A stretch of 64,000 bases of DNA from Lentisphaera profundi (GTDB taxonomy: Bacteria > Verrucomicrobiota > Lentisphaeria > Lentisphaerales > Lentisphaeraceae): positions 1,736,001 through 1,800,000 of the forward strand of contig NZ_CP117811.1 in assembly GCF_028728065.1 (NCBI RefSeq), read 5' to 3'. Of this stretch, positions 49,764 to 58,109 are shown piece by piece. The notes below the pieces were generated by a model. It worked only from the letters and a program-made list of their open reading frames with translations, searched no databases and was not told where the DNA came from. Each line of letters opens with the position of its first letter. The stretch's first letter is position 1. The translations under genes were made by a program, and so were the position numbers.

Positions 49764-51719
49764 TTACTCCCGTATCAAAGAAATATGGGCAGGTATTTTT
49801 CCCTTAAAGTCAATAAAATCACTTTTTCCGATCACCAGCTTTTTGAGGTAACGCAATTTTAAAACTTCATTGAGATTTCTAATATTTGTATTTTTCATTC
49901 GTAACTCTGTGATCGGCATTATTTTAAGATCTAGAGCAATGGATATCCCTGAGTTCGATATATCCATAATTTTAATCGGTAAATTCCTTAAACCTGAGAG
50001 TGAATAAAGTTTTGGATTGTCACTCAAATTCACGTCTAAAAAATCATTTTTTAGATATTTAATCGACATTTTTAAATTGGGGGCTGCATGTCGATTAGTT
50101 AATTTAAGTAAAGCACTTGCGATAGCAACTCGATCTTCGAGTACTTTGGTATGTTGCTCTGCGTAACCCGCCAATAAATAAGAAAGCTGTACATGATTCA
50201 ACTCTTTCATTAACTCATTTAATTTATTTATCTGGAGTAACTCAGAATCATCCTTTTGCAGTGCATAATATTGTGATAATTGATATATTTTAACACTAGC
50301 TCTAAGCTTACTTGGGACATTTTTCATTGCTTCTAAAACTTGATTAAACTCCTGCCTAGAAAAATGAACTTTTGACTTCACTAACCAACCTTCCACTAAA
50401 TCTGGATCACGTAACACAGTTCGATTAGCCAATTCCAGGGCTTTATCGAAATCGTACGCGTATTGTTGGTTAAACTCCTCTTCCGTTAAGGTTGCTAAAC
50501 GCGGTGCTGCTTCTTTACCAATGATTCTTGTTTGTTCTTTTTCATTTTTATACAGCTCTAATGCATGCAAGGCTTCTTGCTCATTTTTCAATGCTCGTTT
50601 TTCGCTCACCATAATTTGAACGACACCGTAAATTGCAAAAAACATGAAAACAATTAATATCGCGGTAATATCTCTGTGACGCTTCATCAACAACAATAGT
50701 GACGTAGCGAAGCCCGCCTTTTCTGCATCAGTAGCAAAACCATTAAGCCATTTACTTATATCTTTCAAAAAATCATCCACAGATTGATAGCGATCTTTTT
50801 GCTTCAATGATAAAGCTTTCATTGCGACCGCTTCCAGGCTAATAGAGACGTAGTCATCCTTAAACTTTGACGGTTTTATCACTTCGCCTCTCAAAGTTTT
50901 TTCTAAAGACTCCATCGTGTCCTTACACTCAATGGGTTTAAGCCCACAAAGCATATAATAAAGAATCCCACCTAAAGCATAGACATCCGTTGTTTCATTT
51001 TTATCACCAAATATTGGATCAATTTGCTCAGGGGCTAAATAACCAGGAGATCCCTTAACAACACCATTCAGGGTTGCATCATTATACACTTCGGGATCTA
51101 GTAAACTCAAAGAGGGACTTTCATTATTTTCATCTAAAATTTTTGCTATGCCCCAATCAAAGATCATAACTTCACCATAGGCACCTACCCCAATATTAGC
51201 AGGTTTTAAATCTAAATGAACAATTCCATTGGCATGCGCATAGGATATAGCCTGACAAACTTTGATCATGATTTGTACTATATCATGATCTTTAACGCCC
51301 TCTTTAAGGGACTCAGATTCATACCACTCATCCATAGGTAGACCCTGGAAAAGTTTCATAGTAAAAAAGGGCTGTCCTTCATCATCTAGACCCATATCAT
51401 AAACAGGCATGATATTCGGGTGCTGAAGCGATGCAGTTAAACGAGCCTCTTTAATAAATCGATCTATATTATCAACATTGTCGGCATCGAGTAATTTAGC
51501 CACGGCCACATCACGCAAGGTGAAACGATCGAGACAGCGACTGACTTTTTTCATTCCCCCATGATCTATGGCTGTATCATTTTGGTAGCGTTCGTGGGAA
51601 TTACTTATTTCATTATAAAAGAGCGCATCCTCTGCTTCTTTAGCTTCAAATGCTTCGTGAAAATGTGAATTTAAAGATTTGAAATTATGAAAAAAATCTT
51701 GATTGTTTTTTTCTTCCAT
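49764..51719 (-). CDS. Membrane Ser/Thr protein kinase with leucine-rich C-terminal part (second copy)
   Basis: 651 residues, clearly paralogous to the kinase at 12145. Kinase domain about 50-335: HGGMKKV in place of a full Gly loop, VAVAKLLD with Lys75, HLDLKPAN with Asp170, DWG at 188-190, and GSPGYLAPEQ. One membrane helix at about 350-372 (ITAILIVFMFFAIYGVVQIMV). The outer part has TPR-like segments and ends in leucine-rich repeats (LYSLSGLRNLPIKIMDIS, ITELRMKNTNIRNLNEV). It starts four bases after the stop of the ECF sigma gene on the same strand, so both are made together. Confidence 0.9.
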   Translation of the reverse strand: MEEKNNQDFFHNFKSLNSHFHEAFEAKEAEDALFYNEISNSHERYQNDTAIDHGGMKKVSRCLDRFTLRDVAVAKLLDADNVDNIDRFIKEARLTASLQHPNIMPVYDMGLDDEGQPFFTMKLFQGLPMDEWYESESLKEGVKDHDIVQIMIKVCQAISYAHANGIVHLDLKPANIGVGAYGEVMIFDWGIAKILDENNESPSLSLLDPEVYNDATLNGVVKGSPGYLAPEQIDPIFGDKNETTDVYALGGILYYMLCGLKPIECKDTMESLEKTLRGEVIKPSKFKDDYVSISLEAVAMKALSLKQKDRYQSVDDFLKDISKWLNGFATDAEKAGFATSLLLLMKRHRDITAILIVFMFFAIYGVVQIMVSEKRALKNEQEALHALELYKNEKEQTRIIGKEAAPRLATLTEEEFNQQYAYDFDKALELANRTVLRDPDLVEGWLVKSKVHFSRQEFNQVLEAMKNVPSKLRASVKIYQLSQYYALQKDDSELLQINKLNELMKELNHVQLSYLLAGYAEQHTKVLEDRVAIASALLKLTNRHAAPNLKMSIKYLKNDFLDVNLSDNPKLYSLSGLRNLPIKIMDISNSGISIALDLKIMPITELRMKNTNIRNLNEVLKLRYLKKLVIGKSDFIDFKGKIPAHISLIRE

Positions 51720-51723
51720 ATTT

Positions 51724-52332
51724 TTAACTCAGCTCGTAATAAAGCCGTCTAATTTCTTCGTGAAACTTTTTCGTCACCCGTTTATTATAAACATAAACCG
51801 TATTTAAAGGCATATCGAGTTCTTCGCTCACTTCCTTTGCTACCCTACCCTGGTTAATCTCTGTAAAACAGGTCATTACTTTATCAGAAAATTTATCTTT
51901 AATATTATTCAAAGCCAAATTACTAATGTAATTCTCCCATTCCTTTTCCGCATATTTTTCAATATCTGGCTGATCGGTACGCTCGGGGTCCCATATATCT
52001 AGATCGCTAGCTTTTTCTTTTCTATCTTGACGCCTTTTATAGGAGCGAAAAAAGTCTTTCACTGTATTTCCCGTCACCATACAGAGCCAACCACGAAAAC
52101 GCTTTTTCTTATCATATTCAAATTCAGGTAACTTATCCCAAACTTTCAACATAACTTTTTGTACGAGCTCTTCCGAATCATGGTGATTTGCCCCCATACC
52201 GCGACAGATTATATAAACATACTGACGGTAATAGTAGACAAAATCTTCCCACGATTCTTCATCATGCCGATTACGAATACGCTGAAGCAAGGTCTCTCTA
52301 GTGCTACACTGGTCTTTATTATTTTCACTCAT
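51724..52332 (-). CDS. ECF-type RNA polymerase sigma factor (second copy)
   Basis: 202 residues with sigma regions 2 (EELVQKVMLKVWDKLPEF, FRGWLCMVTGNTVKDFF) and 4 (VAKEVSELDM-like helix-turn-helix ending YVYNKRVTKKF). It opens with LLQRIRNRHDEESWEDFVYY, matching the sigma factor at 14199. It is the first gene of a unit sigma-kinase-(glycoamylase-like). Partner promoter sequences cannot be read here. Confidence 0.9.
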   Translation of the reverse strand: MSENNKDQCSTRETLLQRIRNRHDEESWEDFVYYYRQYVYIICRGMGANHHDSEELVQKVMLKVWDKLPEFEYDKKKRFRGWLCMVTGNTVKDFFRSYKRRQDRKEKASDLDIWDPERTDQPDIEKYAEKEWENYISNLALNNIKDKFSDKVMTCFTEINQGRVAKEVSEELDMPLNTVYVYNKRVTKKFHEEIRRLYYELS

Positions 52333-52448
52333 AGGTAAAGCTAGGCTCTTCTAGCTTGAAATTCAATTAAAACTGAGTCATTGCAGTAAGTCAAAACTAA
52401 AGTTTTTATTAAAGCATTCCATTTTAATAGAAATATATCGTTTCTTAT

Positions 52449-52481
52449 AAAAAAAAAGAAGTCCCATTAATGGGACTTCTT
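52449..52481 (-). terminator. Terminator after secG
   Basis: AAGAAGTCCCATT and AATGGGACTTCTT (52456-52481) form one uninterrupted palindrome; on the minus strand it runs into a T tract (complement of the A run at 52449-52457). It ends the hydrolase-tpiA-secG unit. Confidence 0.88.
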
Positions 52482-52519
52482 AAAATTGGTGAGAAATACT
52501 ATTCTACCACTATCTGATT

Positions 52520-52903
52520 TTATTCAGCTGATTTTTCTTCTTCAACTTTTTCAGATGTAGCATCAGTTTCTGATTTCACTTCTTCAACTTTCGCAGGGAT
52601 AGCTTCTTCAGCTTTCGCAGGAACTTGTAATTCAAGTGTTGATTTCGTATTTTTTTCTTGGAGCTTTTCTGCATTTTCAGTTGCGGTCATTTTTCCAAAG
52701 AAAAGAATCGTCACAATAAAAAGACCAAACATCCACCAAGTAGCTTTTGCTAAAAAATCATTTGAGCTAGCACCCAAAACATCTGAAGTCATTCCTGAAG
52801 CTAAACCTCCAAGACCACCATCGGCTTTCGAGGGTTGCATTAGCACTGATACTATGATCAAAACAGCAAGCAATACAACAATCGCAAGTAATACTGAACT
52901 CAT
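52520..52903 (-). CDS. secG: Preprotein translocase subunit SecG with acidic tail
   Basis: Auxiliary membrane subunit of the SecYEG channel. Two membrane helices (about 2-20 and 55-72) flank the conserved loop QPSKADGGLGGL... SNDFLAKATW. The ATG at 52903 is chosen because GGAGA lies six bases upstream; the ATG two codons earlier abuts that site. After the second helix there is a Lys/Glu/Ala-rich tail of about 50 residues, longer than in typical SecG. It follows tpiA by 65 bases on the same strand. Confidence 0.9.
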   Translation of the reverse strand: MSSVLLAIVVLLAVLIIVSVLMQPSKADGGLGGLASGMTSDVLGASSNDFLAKATWWMFGLFIVTILFFGKMTATENAEKLQEKNTKSTLELQVPAKAEEAIPAKVEEVKSETDATSEKVEEEKSAE

Positions 52904-52968
52904 TAACATTCTCCGTGTAATAATTATAGGGCAGACTTTAAAGCCCGACCTATAATTTACAAGCTCAA

Positions 52969-53739
52969 TTAACTAAGAGCTGCAGCGTTTAAAATAAGTG
53001 CTGAGAAATCTTCTGCAGTGAGGCTTGCACCACCCACTAAAGCACCATCAATATCTTCGCAAGACATCAATTCTGCAACATTACCAGCTTTCACTGATCC
53101 ACCATACTGAATAATGACCTTATCAGCAACGGCTTGACCATAAAGAGCTGCAAATTCACTGCGGATATAGGCATGTGTATCTTGTGCTTGTGCAGGACTA
53201 GCTGTTACGCCAGTACCAATGGCCCAGACTGGCTCATAAGCTACAACAAGATCAGTCATTTGGTCAGCTGATATACCAGCAAAACCTTCGACGATCTGTC
53301 CTTTAAGAACTGTTTCCATATTACCACTTTCACGCTCTTGAAGAGTTTCACCGATACAAACGAAAGGTTTGATACCTGCCGCTAAAGAAGCTTTTGTACG
53401 AAGGTTAACTGTCTCGTTAGTTTCGCCAAAGTACTGACGACGCTCAGAGTGACCAATAATAACAAGCTCAATACCAGCTTCTTTTAACATAGCAGCTGAA
53501 AGCTCACCAGTATAAGCACCTGATTCAGCGAAATGCACATTTTGTGATCCAATACCAATTGGAGAACCTTCTGCAGCCGCTTGGCCTGCAGCAATAGAAA
53601 GAAATGGAGGAAATAAAGCTACATCCAGTGTACCGTTAAAATCTGCGAGCTTCTCTTTAAGATCTGCTACTGTTTGTGATGTTTCGGCAGCTGTTTTATT
53701 TAGCTTCCAATTACCTGCAATAAACAAGCGTCTTTTCAT
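52969..53739 (-). CDS. tpiA: Triose-phosphate isomerase
   Basis: Interconverts dihydroxyacetone phosphate and glyceraldehyde 3-phosphate in glycolysis. 256 residues. Active-site residues are all in place: Asn10 and Lys12 (AGNWKLNK), His97 (IIGHSERRQYFGE) and Glu169 (VVAYEPVWAIGTG), with the phosphate loop QYGGSVKAGN and GALVGGASL at the end. 15 bases after the alpha/beta hydrolase, so probably in one transcript with it and secG. Confidence 0.97.
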   Translation of the reverse strand: MKRRLFIAGNWKLNKTAAETSQTVADLKEKLADFNGTLDVALFPPFLSIAAGQAAAEGSPIGIGSQNVHFAESGAYTGELSAAMLKEAGIELVIIGHSERRQYFGETNETVNLRTKASLAAGIKPFVCIGETLQERESGNMETVLKGQIVEGFAGISADQMTDLVVAYEPVWAIGTGVTASPAQAQDTHAYIRSEFAALYGQAVADKVIIQYGGSVKAGNVAELMSCEDIDGALVGGASLTAEDFSALILNAAALS

Positions 53740-53754
53740 ATTATTTTCCTTAGT

Positions 53755-54627
53755 CTATTTTTTGTTAATAAAGTCTTTAATTATTTGAATGATTTCCTTA
53801 GGCTTATCTTCTATGAGGTAGTGCCCTGCATCCATTTCATTCACTTCTGCTTTGGGAAAAAACTCTTTCCACTGAGCTAAAAAAGTCATATCAAAACACC
53901 AATCATGCTTGCCCCAAATGATTGTCATCGGGAGTTCTTTGAGTTTATCCAAGCCATTTTCAACGGCTAATAAAGTTTGATAAGAACGATGACTTTCCGC
54001 TAAAGGAATATCGAGAACAAACTCATGCGTCGCTATGCGGTTCTCCCAGTTATTATAGGGAAGTAAAAAGCCATGCTTAATTTCATCACTCAAAGGTTGC
54101 ACAGTGGTCATAAAAGTTGCGGATCCCGCAAAAGCATTAAAAGCTCTGACGGCAACTTTACCAAAAAAGGGAATGCGACACAAAGCAATGCGCTTGGGAA
54201 TATTATGTGAACGAAAGGCCGCAGTATTAAAAACAACCATGCGTTTAATTCTATCTGGATGGCGAGTTGCCATTCCTGTGCCAATAGCTCCGCCCCAATC
54301 ATGTACACAGAGGGTGATATCTTTTAAATCTAGTTCTAACACTAGCTTTTCCAAATTCGAGATATGATTCTCTAAAGTATATTCATATTGCTGAGGTTTA
54401 TCTGACATACCACAACCAATATTATCCAGAGCTATAGTTCTATGCGTTTGAGAAAATTCTTTTATAAGATCGCGATAAAAAAATGACCACGTAGGGTTTC
54501 CATGAACCATGAGCATAATCTGCCCTTGACCCTCATCCACGTAAGAAAGTTTATAATCTCCGTCTACTGTTAATGCTTTCGGTTCAAAGGGATATAAATC
54601 TTTGATTTCCTGTAATTTTTCTTTCAT
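53755..54627 (-). CDS. Alpha/beta hydrolase of the haloalkane dehalogenase type
   Basis: 290 residues. The oxyanion motif is MVHGNPTWSFFYR (40-52); the nucleophile elbow reads VHDWGGAIG with Asp110 instead of Ser; the last block DAGHYLIEDKP holds the catalytic His. This Asp-nucleophile group includes haloalkane dehalogenases and OleB beta-lactone decarboxylases. The opening (YPFEPKALTVDGDYKLSYVD) reminds of OleB proteins from PVC bacteria, but oleA, oleC and oleD are not adjacent, so the substrate is open. It is upstream of tpiA by 15 bases. Confidence 0.82.
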   Translation of the reverse strand: MKEKLQEIKDLYPFEPKALTVDGDYKLSYVDEGQGQIMLMVHGNPTWSFFYRDLIKEFSQTHRTIALDNIGCGMSDKPQQYEYTLENHISNLEKLVLELDLKDITLCVHDWGGAIGTGMATRHPDRIKRMVVFNTAAFRSHNIPKRIALCRIPFFGKVAVRAFNAFAGSATFMTTVQPLSDEIKHGFLLPYNNWENRIATHEFVLDIPLAESHRSYQTLLAVENGLDKLKELPMTIIWGKHDWCFDMTFLAQWKEFFPKAEVNEMDAGHYLIEDKPKEIIQIIKDFINKK

Positions 54628-54774
54628 TCAAAACCAAACTATTAATTTCTATAATCGAGAAATGAAAGTAATTGCATTTCATATTTATTCTGCCCTGCAA
54701 CAGGCTTTTTTGGAAGCTTTCTTAGTAGAACTCCTGTCATAGATCAAAAAGAAATTCAACTTTGACGAAATAAT

Positions 54775-55125
54775 TCACAATTCTAATATTTTTTTATTGA
54801 GCATATCTTTAAAAAGCTGCCATTGTCCGATATGCGGATGAACGACAAATTTAATATGCGGGGCATCTTTTCTAAGCTTTTCGCTTATCTCCGGGATATC
54901 TTCACGGACATGACGTCCTTCAAGGACAAACAGGGGAAGAATATGGACTTCATCATCCTCTTTACATTGATTTAAAACATCAGAGAAGAATGGCTGTTGC
55001 AACTCGAGGTAGGCAATATGAGAACTCACACCTTCTTCGAGATCCACACTTTTAATAATTTCTTCAATTTCACCTATTTTAGGCTTACGACTTCCATGAA
55101 GTAGAAAAATACAGCTTTTTTTCAA
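54775..55125 (-). CDS. cbiX: CbiX/SirB-type chelatase-like protein, short form
   Basis: 116 residues, the size of single-domain CbiX of archaea. LLHGSRKPK with His10 and GRHVREDIPEI with His72 are the two metal-site motifs; the segment HILPLFVLEG lies between. Known members insert Co2+ or Fe2+ into sirohydrochlorin. No cobalamin or siroheme gene is near, so the true substrate is uncertain. Divergent from the serine hydrolase at 55191 with 65 bases between. Confidence 0.8.
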   Translation of the reverse strand: MKKSCIFLLHGSRKPKIGEIEEIIKSVDLEEGVSSHIAYLELQQPFFSDVLNQCKEDDEVHILPLFVLEGRHVREDIPEISEKLRKDAPHIKFVVHPHIGQWQLFKDMLNKKILEL

Positions 55126-55190
55126 AGGAGCTCCTTTTTTATTTATCGCTAATTCTGCTAAGTTAATAAAAATAAATTAATGGATCAATA

Positions 55191-56306
55191 ATGTTCGGCT
55201 TAGACCAATTTTCAAACACACACAAAATTATAAATGAAGGGATCAACGAAAAACTTCATTTTGGTGCACAAGTTTACATCTCGCAAGATTCACAAATCCT
55301 TGCGGATTTCGCAATTGGCAAAAATCACCCGGATGCCATTGATCCCCTGACAGAACTTAAGCCTAGCACCATACTCCCATGGATGTCGTGCTCAAAAATG
55401 CTTACTGCCGTAGCTATCGCCATCTTAAATGAGCGTAGGATGCTAGGTTACGATCAATTAGTCGGTGACATCATCCCGGAGTTCTCCTGTAATGGCAAAG
55501 AATCTATTACTATTAAACACCTTCTTACCCATACATCAGGCATCCGACTCCTCCCCCTTCAATGGGATAAGCTCTCATGGGAAGCCACTGTTGCGGCCAT
55601 CGCAAAAATGCCTATCGAAAGCAATTGGGTTCCAGGAGAAAAAGCCGGTTACCACATTGGGACTAGCTGGTTAATCCTCGGAGAAATTATACGTATTCTC
55701 GACGGTAGACCTGTGGAGCAATTCTTAAATGAAGAAATTTTTACCCCACTAAATATGGAGCATAGCGGGATTAGTATAAGTAAAGATTTTTATCTTAACT
55801 CAGGCCTAGACATCTCAGGACTGTATCGCACTGATACTAAAAGCCCCTACTCGTCTTTAGAGAAATACTTAGACAGCCTCAATCTCGTCCGTCCCGGCGC
55901 CACAGGACGCGGGCCCATTAAAGAACTTGGCCAGTTCATGGAAATGCTACTCAACAAAGGCTCCTACGCCAACAAACGCATATTGAGTGAACGAAGCGTC
56001 GAAGAACTTAGCTCTAGACAAAGAGAAGGTTTACTTGATTTAACTTTTAATAAAACGATTGACTGGGGCTTAGGTTTCATGATCGATTCTAAATGTCACA
56101 ATCGTTCTTATCCATATAGTTTTGGCACTTATTGTTCGGAAGAGACTTTCGGGCACAATGGTAATCAGTCCTCCACTGCCTATGTCGATCCCGAGCATGA
56201 TTTAGTTGTATGTTTTGTTTTCAATGGCATGCCAGGTGAATACGAGCATAACAAAAGATTAAAACTCATGAATGACTCTATTTACCAAGACCTTGGCTTA
56301 GATTAA
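55191..56306 (+). CDS. Serine hydrolase, beta-lactamase class C/esterase family
   Basis: 371 residues without an obvious signal peptide. SxxK motif: SCSK at 66-69 (PWMSCSKMLTAVAIAI). The Tyr motif is the AGYHIGTSWLILGEIIR region, and the C-terminal HxG-like block is FGHNGNQSSTAYVDPEHDL. HLLTHTSGIRLLPLQWD is the usual family segment. Such proteins are esterases, D-aminopeptidases or penicillin-binding relatives; cytoplasmic location favours an esterase. Single-gene unit with a shared terminator. Confidence 0.87.
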   Translation: MFGLDQFSNTHKIINEGINEKLHFGAQVYISQDSQILADFAIGKNHPDAIDPLTELKPSTILPWMSCSKMLTAVAIAILNERRMLGYDQLVGDIIPEFSCNGKESITIKHLLTHTSGIRLLPLQWDKLSWEATVAAIAKMPIESNWVPGEKAGYHIGTSWLILGEIIRILDGRPVEQFLNEEIFTPLNMEHSGISISKDFYLNSGLDISGLYRTDTKSPYSSLEKYLDSLNLVRPGATGRGPIKELGQFMEMLLNKGSYANKRILSERSVEELSSRQREGLLDLTFNKTIDWGLGFMIDSKCHNRSYPYSFGTYCSEETFGHNGNQSSTAYVDPEHDLVVCFVFNGMPGEYEHNKRLKLMNDSIYQDLGLD

Positions 56307-56312
56307 AAAAAT

Positions 56313-56340
56313 AAAGGCCGAAGTAAAATTCGGCCTTTTT
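56313..56340. terminator. Bidirectional terminator between convergent genes
   Basis: AAAGGCCGAA (56313-56322) and TTCGGCCTTT (56329-56338) with a 6-base loop; T run on the plus side and, by symmetry, A/T run on the other. It serves the serine hydrolase (plus) and the LURP-one-like gene (minus). Confidence 0.88.
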
Positions 56341-56359
56341 AGAGTCTTTGATAGTTCGA

Positions 56360-56944
56360 TTATTCCTTTAAAACCATATCAATACACATAACTGCGGCTA
56401 GTATCAATTTTCTAACTGGAGCATCTTCTGATACGTCAGACGAAATACTTAAGGCATAATTATCTGCACTCGTAAACATTTCTTTACCTAAACCAGCCCA
56501 TTCTTTAGAGACCTGAGCTAATTCGCGTTCGCCTGCTAAAAATCTAAAGTTCCAACCTGTCCATGTGCCTTTCAAGTTACACAGTGTATTTCCCGATGGA
56601 TCCTGGACGTCAAACTTACCCCCAATAGAGAAGAATTTTTGTTTGAAACCACCAATCAAATTGCCTTCACCATCATGTACTTTTACATCAGAAAGAAAAA
56701 TTGAAATTCCGCGACTAACTCTTAAAAGTAAATTTCCTTGAGCATCACTAATTTCAATATTAAAAGGAGTCATGCGTTTATAATCACTAAAACGCAATAA
56801 CTTGGTGATAAAACCTAAGTTATTTTCTCGACATTCTATGATAATCTCATTCGTATAAGGGTCGTGGATATCATAATTATTTGCTGCTTTAAACATCCCT
56901 ACATGTTCTTTGACTAAAAAAAGATTTTTAGCTAACACACCCAT
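56360..56944 (-). CDS. LURP-one-related/scramblase-like (tubby C2 fold) protein
   Basis: 194 residues. Sequence shows repeated beta strands with D-x-x-G-N turns: YDIHDPYTNEIIIE, FNIEISDAQGNLLLRVSRG, VKVHDGEGNLIGGFKQKF, KFDVQDPSGNTLCNLKGTW and a final amphipathic/hydrophobic helix (KLILAAVMCIDMVLKE). This pattern is that of the LOR/phospholipid-scramblase-like family; bacterial members have no settled function. It follows the secreted gene at 56965 by 20 bases on the same strand. Confidence 0.75.
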   Translation of the reverse strand: MGVLAKNLFLVKEHVGMFKAANNYDIHDPYTNEIIIECRENNLGFITKLLRFSDYKRMTPFNIEISDAQGNLLLRVSRGISIFLSDVKVHDGEGNLIGGFKQKFFSIGGKFDVQDPSGNTLCNLKGTWTGWNFRFLAGERELAQVSKEWAGLGKEMFTSADNYALSISSDVSEDAPVRKLILAAVMCIDMVLKE

Positions 56945-56964
56945 AACAATCCCTCCATTTAATA

Positions 56965-58011
56965 TTATTCAATTTCTTCCGGAATATCTAAATCTTCTTC
57001 CTCATCAAGCTCTTCTCCAGTATCATCTGAAACTCCGTTCATCTGATCACGTGTATATTCAATCATACTTTTCAGCTCGTCATCCTTGAGCTCATAAGTG
57101 ATTTTAAGTACGTTAGCTCCACCACTAAGAAGTACTTTTCCATGTTTGATATGATCTTTTCTCTGATTGCGCAATTGCTTGATTTTACCTTCAAAAGCTA
57201 TACGTGCATCCGTTGAGTAACATTCGAACTTCAAACTCAACTTTAAACCCTTGTCTTCTTTGTAGTCTAAATTAAACATCATGCCATTTATAGATTCAAA
57301 ATCAACACCTTGACTAGCTGGATTAAGAGCTATCATTTGCCCCAGTGTCGTACTAATAAAATCTTCAAAACTAAAGGCTAAAAAGAATAAAGATGGTTCA
57401 TCATCCATAATCTTCATCATCTGAGAAGATGAGGTCACACTAAGCATCTTATCGAACTTCACTGTACTTAAAACTTCTTTTATGGACTTTGATCCACCTA
57501 AGACTAAGCTATCATCTGTAAGGTTCGTCAATAATACATCTTTCTTAAAAGATACTTCCACTGCTTCCTCAGCTTCAACATCTTCTATAATATCTTGCTT
57601 GACTTCGGGAATCTGAACAATATACACAGGATGATTATTAAATTTAGTTTCTTGAGCTTTAGCTCCTGCTCTAAGTTTAAGGCCTGAATGCAAAACTTTT
57701 TCGGCAAATATCGGCGCTTTACTTTTTAAAATGAGGAAAGCAGAATCATTTTTCGGATTAGCTAAATCTCCACTACCTGCAATTAGTAAAGAACTCAATT
57801 GACTTAGCTCTATCCCTAGATAGTCCTCAAAAGATTCGATTTGTCCATCGGCTTCAGACACTCCAAATTTTTCTTGAAAAGCGATAATGGCTTCTAAGTC
57901 TACACCGATAATAAGCTTATTACTGATGGGAATATTTTTAAGATATAGTTTCGGGTTTTCTGCTTGCACATTAAAGGCAAGTAAAATCAGAGCAATGACT
58001 GCTAGTCTCAT
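56965..58011 (-). CDS. Secreted protein of unknown function, paralogue of the upstream gene
   Basis: 348 residues, signal peptide MRLAVIALILLAFNVQA, ribosome site aaggattccattc. Beta/alpha alternation and no catalytic motif. It aligns by eye with the gene at 58110: ISNKLIIGVDLEAI vs ASNKLVMLFDIAKS; NDSAFLILKSKAPIFAEKVL vs ENSAIMLVELSKSIDLDKVI; the LVLGG/LLAVGA segments; and SLFFLAFS vs GVFALAID. The tail is strongly acidic (EELDEEEDLD). A hairpin separates it from its paralogue; the LURP-one-like gene follows. Confidence 0.65.
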   Translation of the reverse strand: MRLAVIALILLAFNVQAENPKLYLKNIPISNKLIIGVDLEAIIAFQEKFGVSEADGQIESFEDYLGIELSQLSSLLIAGSGDLANPKNDSAFLILKSKAPIFAEKVLHSGLKLRAGAKAQETKFNNHPVYIVQIPEVKQDIIEDVEAEEAVEVSFKKDVLLTNLTDDSLVLGGSKSIKEVLSTVKFDKMLSVTSSSQMMKIMDDEPSLFFLAFSFEDFISTTLGQMIALNPASQGVDFESINGMMFNLDYKEDKGLKLSLKFECYSTDARIAFEGKIKQLRNQRKDHIKHGKVLLSGGANVLKITYELKDDELKSMIEYTRDQMNGVSDDTGEELDEEEDLDIPEEIE

Positions 58012-58051
58012 GAATGGAATCCTTATTAAAATAACTAATTGGTGTATACAA

Positions 58052-58085
58052 TAATGGCAAGATGAAATAGGTCATCTTGCCATTA
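58052..58085 (-). other. Perfect 14-bp hairpin between paralogous genes
   Basis: TAATGGCAAGATGA (58052-58065) and TCATCTTGCCATTA (58072-58085) pair perfectly with a 6-base loop. No T run follows on either strand. It may be an mRNA processing or stabilising element, or a weak terminator between the two secreted-protein genes. Confidence 0.6.
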
Positions 58086-58109
58086 ATCTAAGCCTATGTT
58101 ATTTTAAGC

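Noticed and set aside
54692-54711. Short stem followed by six T residues (plus strand)
   Set aside because: No plus-strand gene precedes it; the stem has only five pairs and a three-base loop, so it may be chance.
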